Assembly: GCF_964355755.1 (NCBI RefSeq)
Contig: NC_092677.1
Span: forward strand, 21,796,101-21,860,100
Length of the DNA stretch: 64,000 bases
Direction: 5' to 3'
Source of the DNA: Antedon mediterranea
Taxonomy: Eukaryota; Echinodermata; Crinoidea; Comatulida; Antedonidae
How positions within the stretch are numbered: position 1 is the stretch's first letter; each line of letters begins with the position of its first letter. A program made the position numbers and the translations under genes. The notes below the pieces were generated by a model. That model did not search any database. It saw only the letters and a program-made list of their open reading frames with translations, and had not been told where the DNA came from. Positions 48,345-61,150 of this stretch are shown one piece after another.

Positions 48345-48905
48345 GCCTGTGGCAAAGCGAATGTTGTTAAATGACACCCCTAACTGGAAATGGTACTTTC
48401 TCGCCAAAAAATTATGATAAATGGCACCTTTTCGGCCGGAAATGGCACTCTAATAATAGCGCGCTCGCAAGTGGCAAAACGATCGCCAGCTATTTTTTCT
48501 GCCAACACATTTGCGTTCAATGCTAACGTCAACGAGTTATCCCGAACCATAACAATTTCCCCTGGCTAACGGGCCTGAACAACATCGCTATGAGTGTACT
48601 TTGGGATGGACCTGTTTATATTGTTCTTTCTATTAGTCTATTATGTTCATTGTAAAAGTTCCCACCGCCGGTACATCAAAGTTCGCAGTTTTTCAGTCAA
48701 GTTACCCACTCCTTTGCAAACTACAGAAAAATAGCGTTGTAGAACCAGTTGGTAGGTTATTAAATCCACCCCCTAAATGGGGATTCCCCATTATATATTA
48801 TTATTATATATTAACAACGAACTATGCGTCAAAAACCTCCATTGCCCCGTCGTCGATTCCCAATTGTGTGTACGCTCCTCGCGGACTACGGACTCGCCGC
48901 ACGTC
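48345..48905 (+). repeat. Dispersed repeat copy 1 (about 0.55 kb)
   Basis: Matches 63200-63725 in the same orientation: TAATAATAGCGCGCTCGCAA, AACAACATCGCTATGAGTGT, GATGGACCTGTTTATATTGT, AGCGTTGTAGAACCAGTTGG. The ORF at 48643-48939 is not maintained in the other copy, so the sequence is not coding. Confidence 0.85.
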
Positions 48906-50701
48906 ACAACTGACAGTTCGGATAAGCTATCGTTTGTGATTGGTAAAATAACTTGCATTGCATCCTAGAGTGAAAAAGTACGTTTTTTTTTCTTTTTTTG
49001 CATTCTCTTTATAACGAACTCCCACCTTTGTCAAGTTCACCCACTTTCGATTCATTTGAAATCAATTAAAGAAAATATTTATTCCACAAATTTTAGACAA
49101 TTTTTATTGTTTTATCAAATCGGATGGCTCCAGTGGGTTGAGCCTGTCATATTGATATATATCCTTAGGGTATGTTCAGACTCACGTCGTTAAGGTGGCG
49201 TTATGTAAGCGGCGTACATAATGTTGTGTCTGAACTAGGCGCAGATTAGCGTTAGCGAGCTGTTAACTCTAGCAGGAGAGGGAGATGAAGTTTTGGCAAG
49301 ATGCTGATGGTACGTAAAGCCGTTGGCCCATTGGTGCATTGCTGACTGACGTAGTCCGAGAGTTCCTAATTCGAATCATCAAGCTGCGCTTCCACAGTTA
49401 TATATATAATTATAGCTTGCCACACCTCACCCTCCTCCTTTCCCCACCCCCGCTGTGCTCACATGTATATCTTTATTTTGTCTCTCTCTTATTTGAAACC
49501 CCTTTCTTTCTCTTTAGTTTTCTGTGTCTTGGGAAATAATATATAAAAGGACATATTGAGCCATGATTTAAATTAAAACTCATTTAGTGATATAAGTAAC
49601 GACATCATATCACTTGCAGGCTTTCTATTGTTACATTATGTAGGCATACAGCTGGTTGTTTCTACAATAATATCATATAACGTCACAACACAGCACGAGA
49701 TGTCTAATTTTAGAGCATTTTCAGGCAACGCAAATTATTATTTTTTCATTCCAAATAGCAGTGTGCAAACGCAAGCCATTTCCTATTTCACCTTCAGGAA
49801 TGTTGAATATTTGATAACTTCATCTAGAATTTTCTTATTTAGGGCCTATAGACCTAAAAAAATAAACTTCACGTATATTAATACACGGGCCCCCGAAAAC
49901 ATAGGCCTACAGGTATATTAAAATGTATTGTCCCCCAAAAACATAACATTAACAATCAAGACTATTAAACTATTACTACTGTAAACAAGAAATTTACAAA
50001 AAACTGTTTTGAAGTAACAATTTAAATTTATTGTTCTTTCTCCCGTTCTTTTAATTCTTCATTAAATGATGATTTTTGTTTAACAATCACTAGTAAATAT
50101 TTTGTGTAACGTATGGCATGAAATGAATGAAGTCCTAAAAGTACAGTTTATATGCGTGTTACTACTTATATTAAGGCCGTGTGACCCACATACCGACCCC
50201 AACATTCCAGTAAACAAAATTTCTAATTTTCCAGCCGCCGACAAACGTAGGCCTACTCATTAATCTGACAATTTAAGTAAATATCTCTATCATACCATTC
50301 GCCATCATTTTTAACAAAGAGCATAGAGATATTATAATCTCTACGCATAGAGGAAGGATTGTTTTGACATGATAACTCTATCGCTAACACGAAAACACTG
50401 TTTATTGAAACAGGTCTTACAAACTGTGCATAGTCTCATGACTTTACTCTCGCCGGACCTGCTTTGCCCATGCCGAGTTTCCAAGTTCCCATTTTTCAGT
50501 CGTAGTAGGGCCTACTATAAGCATGGAGTTTACCTCCATGACCTATAAAAATGTACACTTGGTCCATGCCAATAATAATATAAGTTTCCTATGCTTCAGA
50601 TTCCGTCCTCTATAACCGCCTACGAGCGGTAACGGTAAGCGGTCTCAATCTATCTGTTCTGAGCGGAAACCGGAATAACATATATTCCATACTTTATTTA
50701 A
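48906..50701. other. Intergenic with possible Harbinger-like end, no gene
   Basis: 49168-49260 (GGGTATGTTCAGACTCACGT ... GTGTCTGAACTAGGCGCAGA) has an inverted, GC-rich look of a TIR-element terminus. ORFs at 49339-49539 and 49628-49921 are unrecognised. Nothing firmer. Confidence 0.3.
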
Positions 50702-51455
50702 AGATGTATTGTTCCTTTGACTAATTCCAAAAAAAAAAAAAGATTTCGAAAAAAACTGGATCATTTTGAAGTATCATAATAGTTATTAACTTTCACCAAA
50801 AATTAGTCAAAATTTAACTGAAATACAGACCTTTTTTTGTTCAAAAAGAAACTTTCACTTCCAGTCAAAGTTTTCGATCAAAACATATCTCACAATGTAA
50901 CTCGCTTGTTTGGCTACTCTGTTTGCATATTCATAAAACTTCCCGCTCGCGATCTATGTGAAAACACCTTCTCAATCGTGACGCATTGTAAACAATCCTA
51001 ATTAGCATCATGCATATAATGCATAATCGTGGTTTGATAATCTTTGTTTACTTTTGCGTAAATTTGTTGTTTTTGGTTCGAATTTTCGACCTAAAGTGAA
51101 TAACTTTTAAAATAGGACATTAAAACCATGGCGTAAAGAATAATCTTTAGGCCTACGCCAGCTTTAGGCCTATCTCTTTCATTTCTTGAGTCCATGAACA
51201 AAGGGTTTTTCTCCGCGGAAACCCCTATTAAAAAGGGGGTTGGGGTATGCCATATGCTATTATTTTGTAGTTTTAATAAAGTTAATCACTTCCATAGAAA
51301 AAAAAATTGGCCGGCAGACAATTTGACCATTTGCTTTAAATCACGTTTTTTTTTCAGGTAAATACATTTTTTTTCCGATCCAATCTTTGGTCAAATGGAA
51401 TATTCAACAAAAAATTTGTTAAGAATTATTTTTTCAGGGGGACAATAATACATCT
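50702..51455. mobile_element. MITE copy directly upstream of FHOD exon 1
   Basis: Second copy of the 35918-36468 family, starting AGATGTATTGTTCCTTTGA and ending ACAATAATACATCT. It is longer because of an internal stretch (about 51115-51440) not seen in the other copy. It ends 157 bp before the FHOD start codon. Confidence 0.75.
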
Positions 51456-51611
51456 TTAAATCCGCCAACAATTTATGTGAAATGACTCACTTATGACATC
51501 AACAACTGAGTGTAGCGACTGAGCGGAAGAATATTGACATACAGAGAGGAGCTGAGCTAGCAGCAGACTGTCAACTTACAGGAAAGTTTTTTATGTTGGT
51601 CATTGTGAAAC

Positions 51612-54600
51612 ATGGCGACAAGTGGATTAGAACTACGAGTACAATATTTGGATGATACCGATCCATTTGCAAGCACAATATTCCCAGAACCCACCCGGCC
51701 ACCATGCTATGATTTTAATGAATATATTCCCTTGATCGACCAAATTGGAGGAATTCATAGACTGCTAAATGCACCTCACAAAGTAAGTACCTTACACCCA
51801 TACCTCCATGCTCTAAGCCTAGTAAGCCTAAAGCTGCTAAGCTACCTGTACACTGCAGAAACCCCTGCCGCTGGTGGTGTTGTCAACAAGCTAAGCATCG
51901 CCAAGCGTAACTAAGCTGCTGTCTGTGTGTCTGGGTGAAACTTGAAACTATTGGGTGTGGGTATATATAAAATAAGCTAATTTTTCTCTTCCCAATCAGT
52001 TATGCCTCGTTCGTAGCCCAGAATGGTATTCTTATTTATGTTGCAAGTAACTTAGCGATGGGGCGACTTGACTAGCATCCATTCTAGCTAGGGGTGTCAC
52101 GACACCTATTAGATCACACAAACTAAGGCCCTAAACTACAGTAAGACCTTGTATTGTAAGACACAAAAACTAAGACCCAGGCCTAAGGCTGATACATAGT
52201 TCCCTTTCATTCGTTCCCTTGTATTTTAATTCCAAATTTGTTAACCAACTTTATCCTGAATAAGATTATAAATTCTAAGATGTACGGTAGTTGAAAAAAT
52301 AATTTCTAGACCTATAATAGCTAATTTTGATATTCTAACTACAAGCTGTTACTGTACTGTACATACTGTATTAACAACGATTTCACAATAATTATGCTAT
52401 ACTTCTTACCCAAAATTAATCATAACACAAGTGTATATACTCCACTGGCGAAAATATTGAGAGTTTAATTTCTGTTGTAAAAAGTAGTTTAAAATTATAT
52501 ATTTATGGTAAAAAGCACCAGGGCCAATCAGAAGGGCATAATAGTTGCAGTGGCGGATCTAGCGGGGGGCGTATGGGGCGTACGCCCCCCCCCCCTATTT
52601 TTTAAAGATTTTTTTGTGAAAAAAATTAAATAGATTTTAAAAACACGTATCGTTTCGACGGTCATCAATCACCGATGGTTTGCACATTTTCATAGTGAAA
52701 ATATACGTCGGAGCACATCGTCAGCTTGATCGCATTCCACCAAGCATGTACGTCGACATCCTTTGTGTACTATCAATCTCTAGCATTACCAACGATCATT
52801 CACAGTTAAGTGTAAAAGGAGCAGGTTGATAAAAGCCACGTGGTGAGCTTGGTCGCGTTCCACTAAGCAGGTCGGCATCCTTTGTGATCGTAGAGTAGCT
52901 CGGTACCTCCAACGATCAATAGAGTTGATGAAGCCACATGGTCAGTGCTACTATACTACGCGCCCATTTATTAAGTACAATAAAAACAAAGGCTAGGACT
53001 GTATAGTGCCTATGAAAATTATCCCATTAGGCCTACATTTTATTAAAACGTATTACTATTAAAATATTAACAATGCTGCAGCATTTCATGACCCTTGTTG
53101 TTTTATTTGCTTTCCCGTCGATGATTCTCATAAACAAATCGCGATGACAAAAGAGGTGTTTTGTTTTTTTCAAATCTCTAAATATAATGTAATGATGATC
53201 GAGCCGGACCGCTAATTTTTAAACGATCGTTTAAACCAGGTCGTTGAATATGCCGTGATTTTAATTGTCAAAAACATGATGTCAGTCGATGGCTCGGAGT
53301 TTCGATAAATCTCGCGTCGCATGTGTTGCGTGGTGGTGGAAAACACTCTCAGCAAGTTTGCTTCATTAATATGCATGAGACTCTTTGACGACCCGCTTTA
53401 ACGTGACGTCATTTTACTTCAGCTGCATGCGAAGGAGTAATCACTGCGATCGACCCGGCGAGCGTGTAAGAAAATAATACCGGCCTAGGCTAGGCTAGGA
53501 CAAGTTTATAAAAGCTGAAAAACATTGTCGCGTTGTAAAAATTTAGATGTAAAGTACAGGCAAGTTGTTAGCTTGCTTTTGGTACCCTAGGTATCAGCTG
53601 CATGTTCCACATGTCGTAATTTGCGAGCTTTATTTAGAATGTTTGGTAAATGACATTATGAGATGTTTGTAAATTGTTTTAAACGACTTACAATGCGCTA
53701 TTTCAATATCCTGGATCCGCCCCTGATAGTTGGATAGTCCCTTCAACACCTCCTTCAACTATTTAGCAATTCGGTGAATAAAATTGCACGGCTAGTAAAT
53801 TATTGAACAGAACAGAACACTTAAATTGAAATTGAAAGATCGATATCAAGTGGTTTAAAGGTAGCGGTTTTTAATAGACATTAAAAACCTAAAGTATTTG
53901 GTTGAAAAGCGAAATTGAAATTTTGGTTTTGTTTTATACTCTGTACAAATTTATAAATAATAATAATGTGAGAAATTTGCAAGTTGAAGAAATTTTATGC
54001 AATGACATGGGTGTCGGATATTAGCAAGTTTAATATCCTGCTTTGGATTACTGTACTTCTGTATGCTAACTATAAAGGTTCCCAAGAAGTGATAATGTAC
54101 TGTAGGATCAATACTATTGTGGTAGCCAGGGCCAATCAGAAGGGCATGAGAGTGCACATTTGTATCCTGCATTAGCATACTAACTAAAAAACAGAATTTA
54201 CAGAATTCAACTGTAATGACTGACGTACATTATTTTCAACATAAGTGCATGTCTCCATGTTATAGACAAGGATGTGTTGCAGTAGATAATCTTGAGTTGA
54301 TTGTTAAACTTGCCTTACTGTAAACTTGACTGTGTTTATACAACACCCTAAATTTGAACATGTCTTTAATTTTTAGCATGTTGAAACCCCACAAAAACCT
54401 TGCAGTTATACAGTACATTAAATCGTAATACCATGTTATCCCGTAGTTCATTATCCTAAGTTGTATATATACTCACATATGAATTAATATAAGTTTATTA
54501 AGGATTTTAATAAGGGATGATTTTTTAGTTTATTCAGTTATCGATTTTTAAATCTGTTTTTGAAATTAGAAAAAAAATGTTTTAGAATTATGATAAAACT

Positions 54601-57600
54601 ATTTTACATTTTGCCAAATTATGCCAACATTTGATTAGCTTTAATGTTAAGTCCTAAATCGGTTAAAGTAGGCAAAAAAAACTCAATTATCTACTAGATT
54701 TGGTCAACATTTTTCAATCAATACTGTTACCAATGGTGTCACGATATCTAAATGTAACACATTTTTTACTAACTATCAAATTTCAGAGCAACACCCTTTA
54801 TTTTTTTCTGTCACTAATTTTAAATTTAGATCCCATTTCATCAATTAAAATATCCATTACATTGTAGAACTCCATGGCTGGAAGAGAATATTTGTGAATA
54901 GGAAATTGTGATTTAAACTGCTGACTTATTTAGCATTTACCTATACAGTAATTCAAAATAATTCTATATAACGTTTTGCTTCATATTTTTTTTTTCTAAC
55001 TTTTTAAAATCATTGATTGATAATAATAATTAATTTGCAAATTGATTATATTTATTACAATATATTATCGTAGTGGAAGTACCTTAATCGGGGACTTTCC
55101 TTGTGATTCAGCTCAAACACTTGAGGGCAACCCCCTTAAGATTGTTCTGCGACCGCCCCTGAATTTATACAGTACTACTGTAGTCAAAGGAGAATTTAAA
55201 TATTTGTGCTATACTGTAGTAACTTGTAATTATTTTAATATGTTAAAATTTTAAATTTATAGTGAGAAAATTATTTCAAGTATTAATGAACATACAAATT
55301 GCTAACATAGGATTATTGTAACTGAAAGCTTTATTGCCAACAATTTATTTAAAGACCCATTCCCTACAATTTTTGTAAAAATAATGCATACAGTATATTA
55401 CTGTACTTTAAAAACATTAAACCAGGTCATTCCTTGTCTTACTGTAAATGTACGTTTTATGGTAAATTATGATAAAAAAAAGCGACAAACAATGCACTAC
55501 CTAAGTAGCTCACGGTGAGTGTCCTTTCGTTGGCCATCTTTTGTAGACCTAGCTGGTAAACACCGGTATGTACAAACATCGTATGAGAGCTATAGGCCTA
55601 GCCTGATGTTGTATAGTTACTGCGTTAATTATCTTTCTGTTTTTGACAGACTCCGTTGATACAAATTGGGGGAACCTAATATTTTCGCTGAAAAGTTAGG
55701 AGTCTTCTATTTGTTTTGGCCTCACGATCGATCGGTGGGTGAATTACAGAAGAAAAACAAAAATATCAATCCGCGCGCAATGCATGTTGGGATTTATAGC
55801 GGGCCACTAAAATGATTAGAATCGTCTTATTTTCCACATTAACAATTTAAAGACGAAAACAGTTATCTGAATAGGACCATATAGTATTTATTTTTACATT
55901 AAATGTAGTTTGTAACCTTAAATTACAGTAGATCTGAAAAACGCCTTGACCCTAACCTTTTGTAACATTTTTCAAAATGTAGTTCACAAATAACAAAATG
56001 TTTCAAAACAAATTCAATTGTCGACAACCTATGGAGATACATACATACCCTGGGTTGTGGGTCAAAGTTCAGAAGTGCCATTTCTGTTCATTTGTATTCT
56101 TACAGAAAACGCATCACCCACAAATGTGAAAACAACCGTAAATATGAAAACAACCACAAATGTGAAAACGCATCACCCACAAATGTAATAAACAGCGCCC
56201 ACAAATGTGAAAACGACAATCGCCCACAAATATAAAAAAAAAATCAAATCAAATTTAGTGCTAGACTGAAACAATTTTGATAGAGTTAATATATATATCA
56301 TGTGTATTGAGTTGTTCAATAATTGTGTATTCAAGATACGTCTGTTAGGGTCGTCGTTAACACATTGGATTATTACCATTTGCTGGTCGTGTGCGCGATA
56401 TTTGCATGTTAACTTTATGTTGGTTTAATGTACGTAATAGTTCAACACGATATTTGTTATTTGCTGCGCGCGTGCACGGTACTTCTGATCAAGATCATGG
56501 CCACATTGTTGTGTGTGGTTGTTTCATTTCATTTAATTATTTATTTGGTCTATTTCAGTACATAACAAAAAGAAACTAAAATTGGGTAGACCAGGATCAA
56601 CCTAAGTGAACTGAATCACTGTAGCTGAGCTGGTTGACCCAACCCCAAAGTCAGTTTACACATCAAATTCAAAGACAAAAAGACAAAATACAGTTATTAC
56701 AGCGAATCAAATGAATATGAACTTTTCTAATGAAGGCTGATGGGCTTTCTAGTTGGCTTACTATTATGTATGTACAGTATTGTTCCAAGTCGATGTGTGA
56801 TGTTTTTTGCATCGACTTGGAACTACTGTATATGTATATAATAGTAAGCCAACGAGTTAACATATTAAATATAAAAAAATTAATTTCGACAATCAAACAA
56901 ACTACGACATTTTTTTGGACCGTTAATGTACACAATAATTTATATTGAAAGTAAGAAGAGTTTTGGAATTTTAGCTATCAATACATGTACTGTACATTTT
57001 AGAACCCACTGGTGTCTGCTACTAGATATTTGAGGAAGCCAATTGGTCAATCGTAAATCATATAAACTACACATTTAATGTAAAAAAAATATACTAACTT
57101 TCTTCATCTTTAATAGTCCAGTAAAATATCACCTTCACCATTGTATAACGTTAGTAGTCAATGAGATTCTCACCATAGGTTCTAAACATTATGGAAAGAT
57201 CATTTATTGATGTTGCGTCGCGTAAAAGTTAGGATTTGCGGAGAAAATGAAGTTTTTATACACAGTTTTTGCTTCCTTTCGTCGTTGTTTGTTTACATAA
57301 AAAAATGACGTCATGAGGCAAAAGTGAATAACACACCATTGTCGACATTTGCGTTCGTATTAAAAAGTGAATTTTAAATTTACGAATATGGTATTAATTA
57401 TCTGTATTACATTGTATTATTATGTATCACATATACAGTATATAACAATAATTGTAGGGAATGGGTAAAATATCATTTTTTGGTTTAAAATAATTGATAA
57501 AAATACATAGCAAACCTTATTGAACCAACATACAAGTGATTGAATTATGTAGTATACAACTCACTACTAAAAACCCCTAAAACATAGTCTATATAGGTTG

Positions 57601-58302
57601 GCAGGTCTGCATTCTGTAAAACATGTTATTTTCAATATTTTATAGTAATTTGCCTTTGGATTTATATATTTATATATGTTATATTAATGATTAATTAGTT
57701 GTATTTTATATTGTTTTGTTTTAGCTTGAAGATTCTACATTGCAACTGTCTCATAATGGACTATACCTAGATTTGGAATCATCTATTGATGAACAAAGAG
57801 ATGATTTTGAAGGTTTTCAAAAGAGGTACTGTAACTGTATGTGGTGTGAAATGATACTAAAACTGAATTCCATTTTTCTGTCCACTTTATAACAAACTTT
57901 TAATTGAATTAAAATCAAATTACATTCACTACAACAATTTCCTTGAATTTGGAGGAAACCCATACACATTGATACTGTAGCTTTGCACATTATATTTTGT
58001 ACTAAATTTATTGATTAAACTTTAAATCCTCAATTTAAAAATTACAATTAAAATGAGGCATTTATGATAATTTGTAAATTACAATTTGAATCCCACTAGA
58101 AAAATGTTTAGAACCCTAGTCAGATGCTTACACTGAGCATGAACAGGTTTGTATTCCTGTGATAAATATCAGTCCAATTAAAATGCTTTGGCTAATTAGA
58201 ACAATAAATAAGAAGTTATGTATATTTTCTTTTGCAGTGAAGGAAGGAAGAATTCTATTCTGCTGCGGACACAGCTGTCTGTTAGAGTTCATGCTTGTAT
58301 AG
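51612..58302 (+). CDS. FHOD1/FHOD3-like formin, first three coding exons (3' truncated by window)
   Basis: Exons 51612-51782 (57 aa), 57725-57825 and 58238-58302 join in frame (phases 0, 2, 1) to 112 aa: LRVQYLDDTDPF...FPEPTRPP, then LEDSTLQLSHNGLYLDLE, then LLRTQLSVRVHACI. This is the conserved N-terminal GTPase-binding/FH3 region of FHOD-type formins, which regulate actin filament assembly. The FH1, FH2 and DAD regions must lie beyond position 64000. I see no further exon in 58303-64000, so intron 3 exceeds 5.6 kb. The start is the first ATG in a good context (AAACATGG). Intron 1 is 5.9 kb and full of transposon DNA. The sequence shows no split between FHOD1 and FHOD3; an invertebrate would normally have one FHOD gene. 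Confidence 0.93.
52548..53725. mobile_element. hAT-like non-autonomous element with target duplication, FHOD intron 1
   Basis: Inverted ends CAGTGGCGGATCT (52548-52560) and GGATCCGCCCCTG (53713-53725) begin with CAG, as in hAT elements. ATAGTTG flanks both sides (52541-52547, 53726-53732), one base short of the usual 8-bp duplication because of a possible mutation. Inside are two diverged roughly 120-bp tandem units (52700-52950, with GATCGCATTCCACCAAGCA words). No transposase. Confidence 0.8.
53733..55350. other. FHOD intron 1, no further feature recognised
   Basis: AT-rich. CCAGGGCCAATCAGAAGGGCAT near 54127 repeats a phrase at 52518-52540, so the hAT-like insertion sits beside a locally duplicated segment. 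No exon-like ORF. Confidence 0.4.
55351..55945 (-). mobile_element. MITE copy in FHOD intron 1
   Basis: Inverted copy of 17339-17970. The terminus AAAGACCCATTCCCTACA is intact at 55351-55368. The other terminus has decayed (GATCTGAAAAACGCC near 55931-55945). A further lone terminus, TGTAGGGAATGGGT, lies near 57456-57469. Confidence 0.75.
56110..56240. repeat. CACAAATGTGAAAAC tandem repeat in FHOD intron 1
   Basis: Six or so imperfect units of CCCACAAATGTGAAAACGAC or shortened forms. Confidence 0.8.
56752..56853. repeat. 102-bp hairpin in FHOD intron 1
   Basis: Arms GTTGGCTTACTATTAT...CCAAGTCGAT and the inverse ATCGACTTGG...ATAATAGTAAGCCAAC pair over about 45 bp with a few bulges and a loop of about 12 nt. 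It could be a small TIR element or a pre-miRNA-like hairpin. Confidence 0.85.
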
Positions 58303-58423
58303 GTGAGATTTTATAGTGATACCAATTTTATAAACTGTTAAAACTGTGTTTTAAGTTGGCAGTGTTAAATTCAAATTTAGTAAAAATTAGTTTAAATTCA
58401 AAATTAAATGAGCAAATTAATTA

Positions 58424-58829
58424 ATGCGCGGATAACCCAGACTCTTCAAAGTGACGAGTTTAAATCTAGTTTTCTGTATTTTTCTTTCCTTCTGGCCTTG
58501 TCCCACTTGTCCCTAAAATGTGTAAATCAGAACATCATAACTTTGTCAACATATCGACATTTACATGAAGTTGTGCACCTTTTTGAATGACGCCAGAGTT
58601 ACGTAATTAGGTTTGACCGCAATTTTATGAATTTCAATGATTCATCATAGACTAAAAAGCAATTTTTTATTGAACTTTGTGAAAATTTAAGTTCATATTA
58701 AGAGCAAGTTTTCTGTGGATTAAAAATGGCATGTTTAAACAACATTTTCTTCAGGTCATAATGGCATAATCTTGTTCTGTGCACAATATTTTATAACGTG
58801 AAGTTTGCTGTGCAACTCGTCAAATCTAG
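58424..58829 (+). mobile_element. Helentron-like 3'-end stub plus short deleted copy in FHOD intron 3
   Basis: 58424-58469: GCGGATAACC, hairpin ACTCTTCA-AAG-TGACGAGT, then CTAG. A start-like TTTTCTGTATTTTTC begins at once, and a 360-bp copy, internally deleted relative to its relatives, ends CAAATCTAG at 58829. Confidence 0.6.
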
Positions 58830-59317
58830 TTATGATTATATTTGTTTTTAAACAAAATAATTTGATTTGATATTAATACCACAAATACTTTTTCATAATA
58901 AACAAAACCTATGCAATGATAGCAATATGAGTAATAGCAAAGTTATAGTACTTCCTATTAATTATTCATTTCCTTTCTCTATGTCTTCCTTTTTCACATA
59001 AAATTTGTAATTTTGTATTTTTAATGTTGTTTGCAGATCTTGTTTTTTTTAAGGTTCTTACATGCCTCAATCAGTATTTACAATAATAACATAATTCCAT
59101 AATCCTTATTGTAATTTTAATTTTTAAACCATAAAAGAACTTTTGGTCTGGTTCACAATAAACATCCACAAGATACCAGAAAATATTGATTGATTGAATT
59201 GACATTAAATAAGTATAACTTTTAATTCATGTCCCTGTAGTATGTTGTAGGGATAGACAATATTGTTTTGGACTTTGACATGTAAAGTAGTAAACCAAAA
59301 GATGTTATTGACTAAAG
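58830..59317. other. FHOD intron 3, no feature recognised
   Basis: AT-rich intronic sequence without repeats or exons that I can support. Confidence 0.4.
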
Positions 59318-59352
59318 CAGCGTTCCGAAACCTTTTTTGACCGCGACCCCAT
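59318..59352 (+). mobile_element. hAT-Charlie-like terminus
   Basis: CAGCGTTCCGAAACCTTTTT followed by TGACCGCGACCCC resembles the CAGNGGTTC-type terminal repeat of hAT transposons. The opposite end was not found. The CGTATACG array begins about 50 bp downstream. Confidence 0.5.
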
Positions 59353-59402
59353 GATCCTATTTTGTGAATTTTCGTGACCCAACATTGTGTATGGTGGGAC
59401 CT

Positions 59403-59582
59403 CCCTTTGCAAAAAAGCTGAAAACGTATACGACGTATACGGATCGTATACGATTTCACTGTTTACATTATTTCCACTCTGTTGCTCCACAAAGAGTTGG
59501 CGTCGTATACGTTTAGCATACGTAACGTATACGTTGTTTATTCATGATAAGAATATCGTATACGAATCATATACGAACAAAC
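59403..59582. repeat. CGTATACG-rich array 1
   Basis: Six exact CGTATACG palindromes plus near-matches in 180 bp. The left boundary CCCTTTGCAAAAAAGC is inverted at the end of the second array (TTTTTTTGCAAAGGG, 63188-63202), which suggests a common element terminus. Confidence 0.8.
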
Positions 59583-60284
59583 TAGGCCATTTTATAAATT
59601 ATAATAGCAGCAATGAGTAGAATAGAGCTAAATAAAACATTTAAATTGTCATTACAACAAATACGTACGTAGGCTCTGGCCTAGCTAGGGCTAGCTAGGC
59701 CTCTAGCTAGCACCAGCCATTAGATAGGCCTAGTCTAGTAGTATTAATTATTAGTAGGAGCTAGAACATAAGATCATATTTATTTCTATATTTATTAGAT
59801 AGCCTAGGCTACCGATAACATTCAAACAACGTTTTTCGCAAGTAAATAAAGTACGCTAAACAGGTATACTACTAGGTAGGCCTAGAAAAAACAAGGGGCC
59901 ATTTTCACAAATCGACGATGTTGTTTGCAGTTTTCCTTTATAAAATATGACAGAGGTCAGTAAGTGCAGCCGCCGACGACGACCGAGCGTCGCTCGGTTG
60001 CCTACAGTTCCAACTCGTGGTCGACTCGGCTCCCTGGTGGCCAATCATGCATATCATCGGGTGAATCATCGGGTTCGTCGTTCTCAATTCGTCACGCCAC
60101 GTGCGAGCTTTGGGTGGTCAAATTACATCGTTATGTTAAGCGATATTATTCCGCGACGTGTGTTGTAGCAATGGAGATGGAGTAACAATAATTCGGCAAT
60201 GCCGAAGAGGAAAACCATGACCCAAAACAGAAGTAAGGTCATTATAATAATTATTATTTAACGATGAATACATTCGGATTTTGA

Positions 60285-61150
60285 ATACCGTATATTTCGG
60301 TGTATAAGTCGCACTTTTGACACGCAAATTTGACCTCCAAATTAAGGGTGCGTCTTATACACCGAACATAAATGCCTCACCACACAGATTGTACATAGGC
60401 CTAGGCCTAGGCTATCGTCACCTCGTTTGCTAGGCCTGAGTAGGCTAGGCCTAGCTACAGTAACTAACTAACGTAACGGCAACCTGCTTCTGCCTAGCCT
60501 AGGCCTAGTTTTCAAGTAATTTTAGCATGATGTTATACTAAATATGATGAAAAGATTTGTTCATTATGGCGCTCCGATAAAATGTCATTTGTAAACGTTT
60601 ACGTCGTACGATTGGAATAGTATTTATTTATACAGTAGTTATACGCACGATCGCCGTACCCCAAGCGCAAGCCCTTCTTTTGGTGGCACATGGTGTACGG
60701 TATTCGACTAGTATGTTCTCCAGGTGATTATAGCATGGACCTAGCGTACACACTTCTCGGATACATAGATACTAATCGAATACGATTGTCCGTGAAAACG
60801 TGCGCCCTCTCGAAATGATCGAGCGAGGCTAGCCCACACACGTGCGTGTTACACACACGGTCATGCACTCGATGTTGCGGCGAAACTCATGAATAACAAG
60901 TTAGAAAGAACTTGTTGAGGCTGGGCGCGGCTGAGCCTAGGTAAGAAAAAACCTAAATAAAGGACGCCGTTGTAGATATAACAAAATATATTATCACAAT
61001 AATATTGATTAAAATTTTAAAAAACAATGTTTTGATGAAATATAAGGTGCGTCTTATACATCGACGATATAAAAAATACCGATATTTTACTCTCAGTTTA
61101 GGGGTGCGTCTTATACACAGGTGCGACTTATACACCGAAATATACGGTAT
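60285..61150. mobile_element. 866-bp element with perfect 30-bp TIRs
   Basis: The left end (60285-60314) starts ATACCGTATATTTCGGTGTA and is exactly inverted at 61121-61150. Subterminal copies of GGTGCGTCTTATACA occur near both ends (60347, 61047, 61103). The middle has CTAGGCCTAG-rich sequence and no transposase, so it is non-autonomous. Several TA dinucleotides at the edges make the exact target duplication ambiguous. Confidence 0.85.

Noticed and set aside
48643-48939. 98-codon ORF in the dispersed repeat
   Set aside because: The paralogous copy at 63200-63725 does not keep the frame.
59856-60185. Arg-rich overlapping ORFs on both strands
   Set aside because: GC-rich patch open in several frames; no conserved motif.
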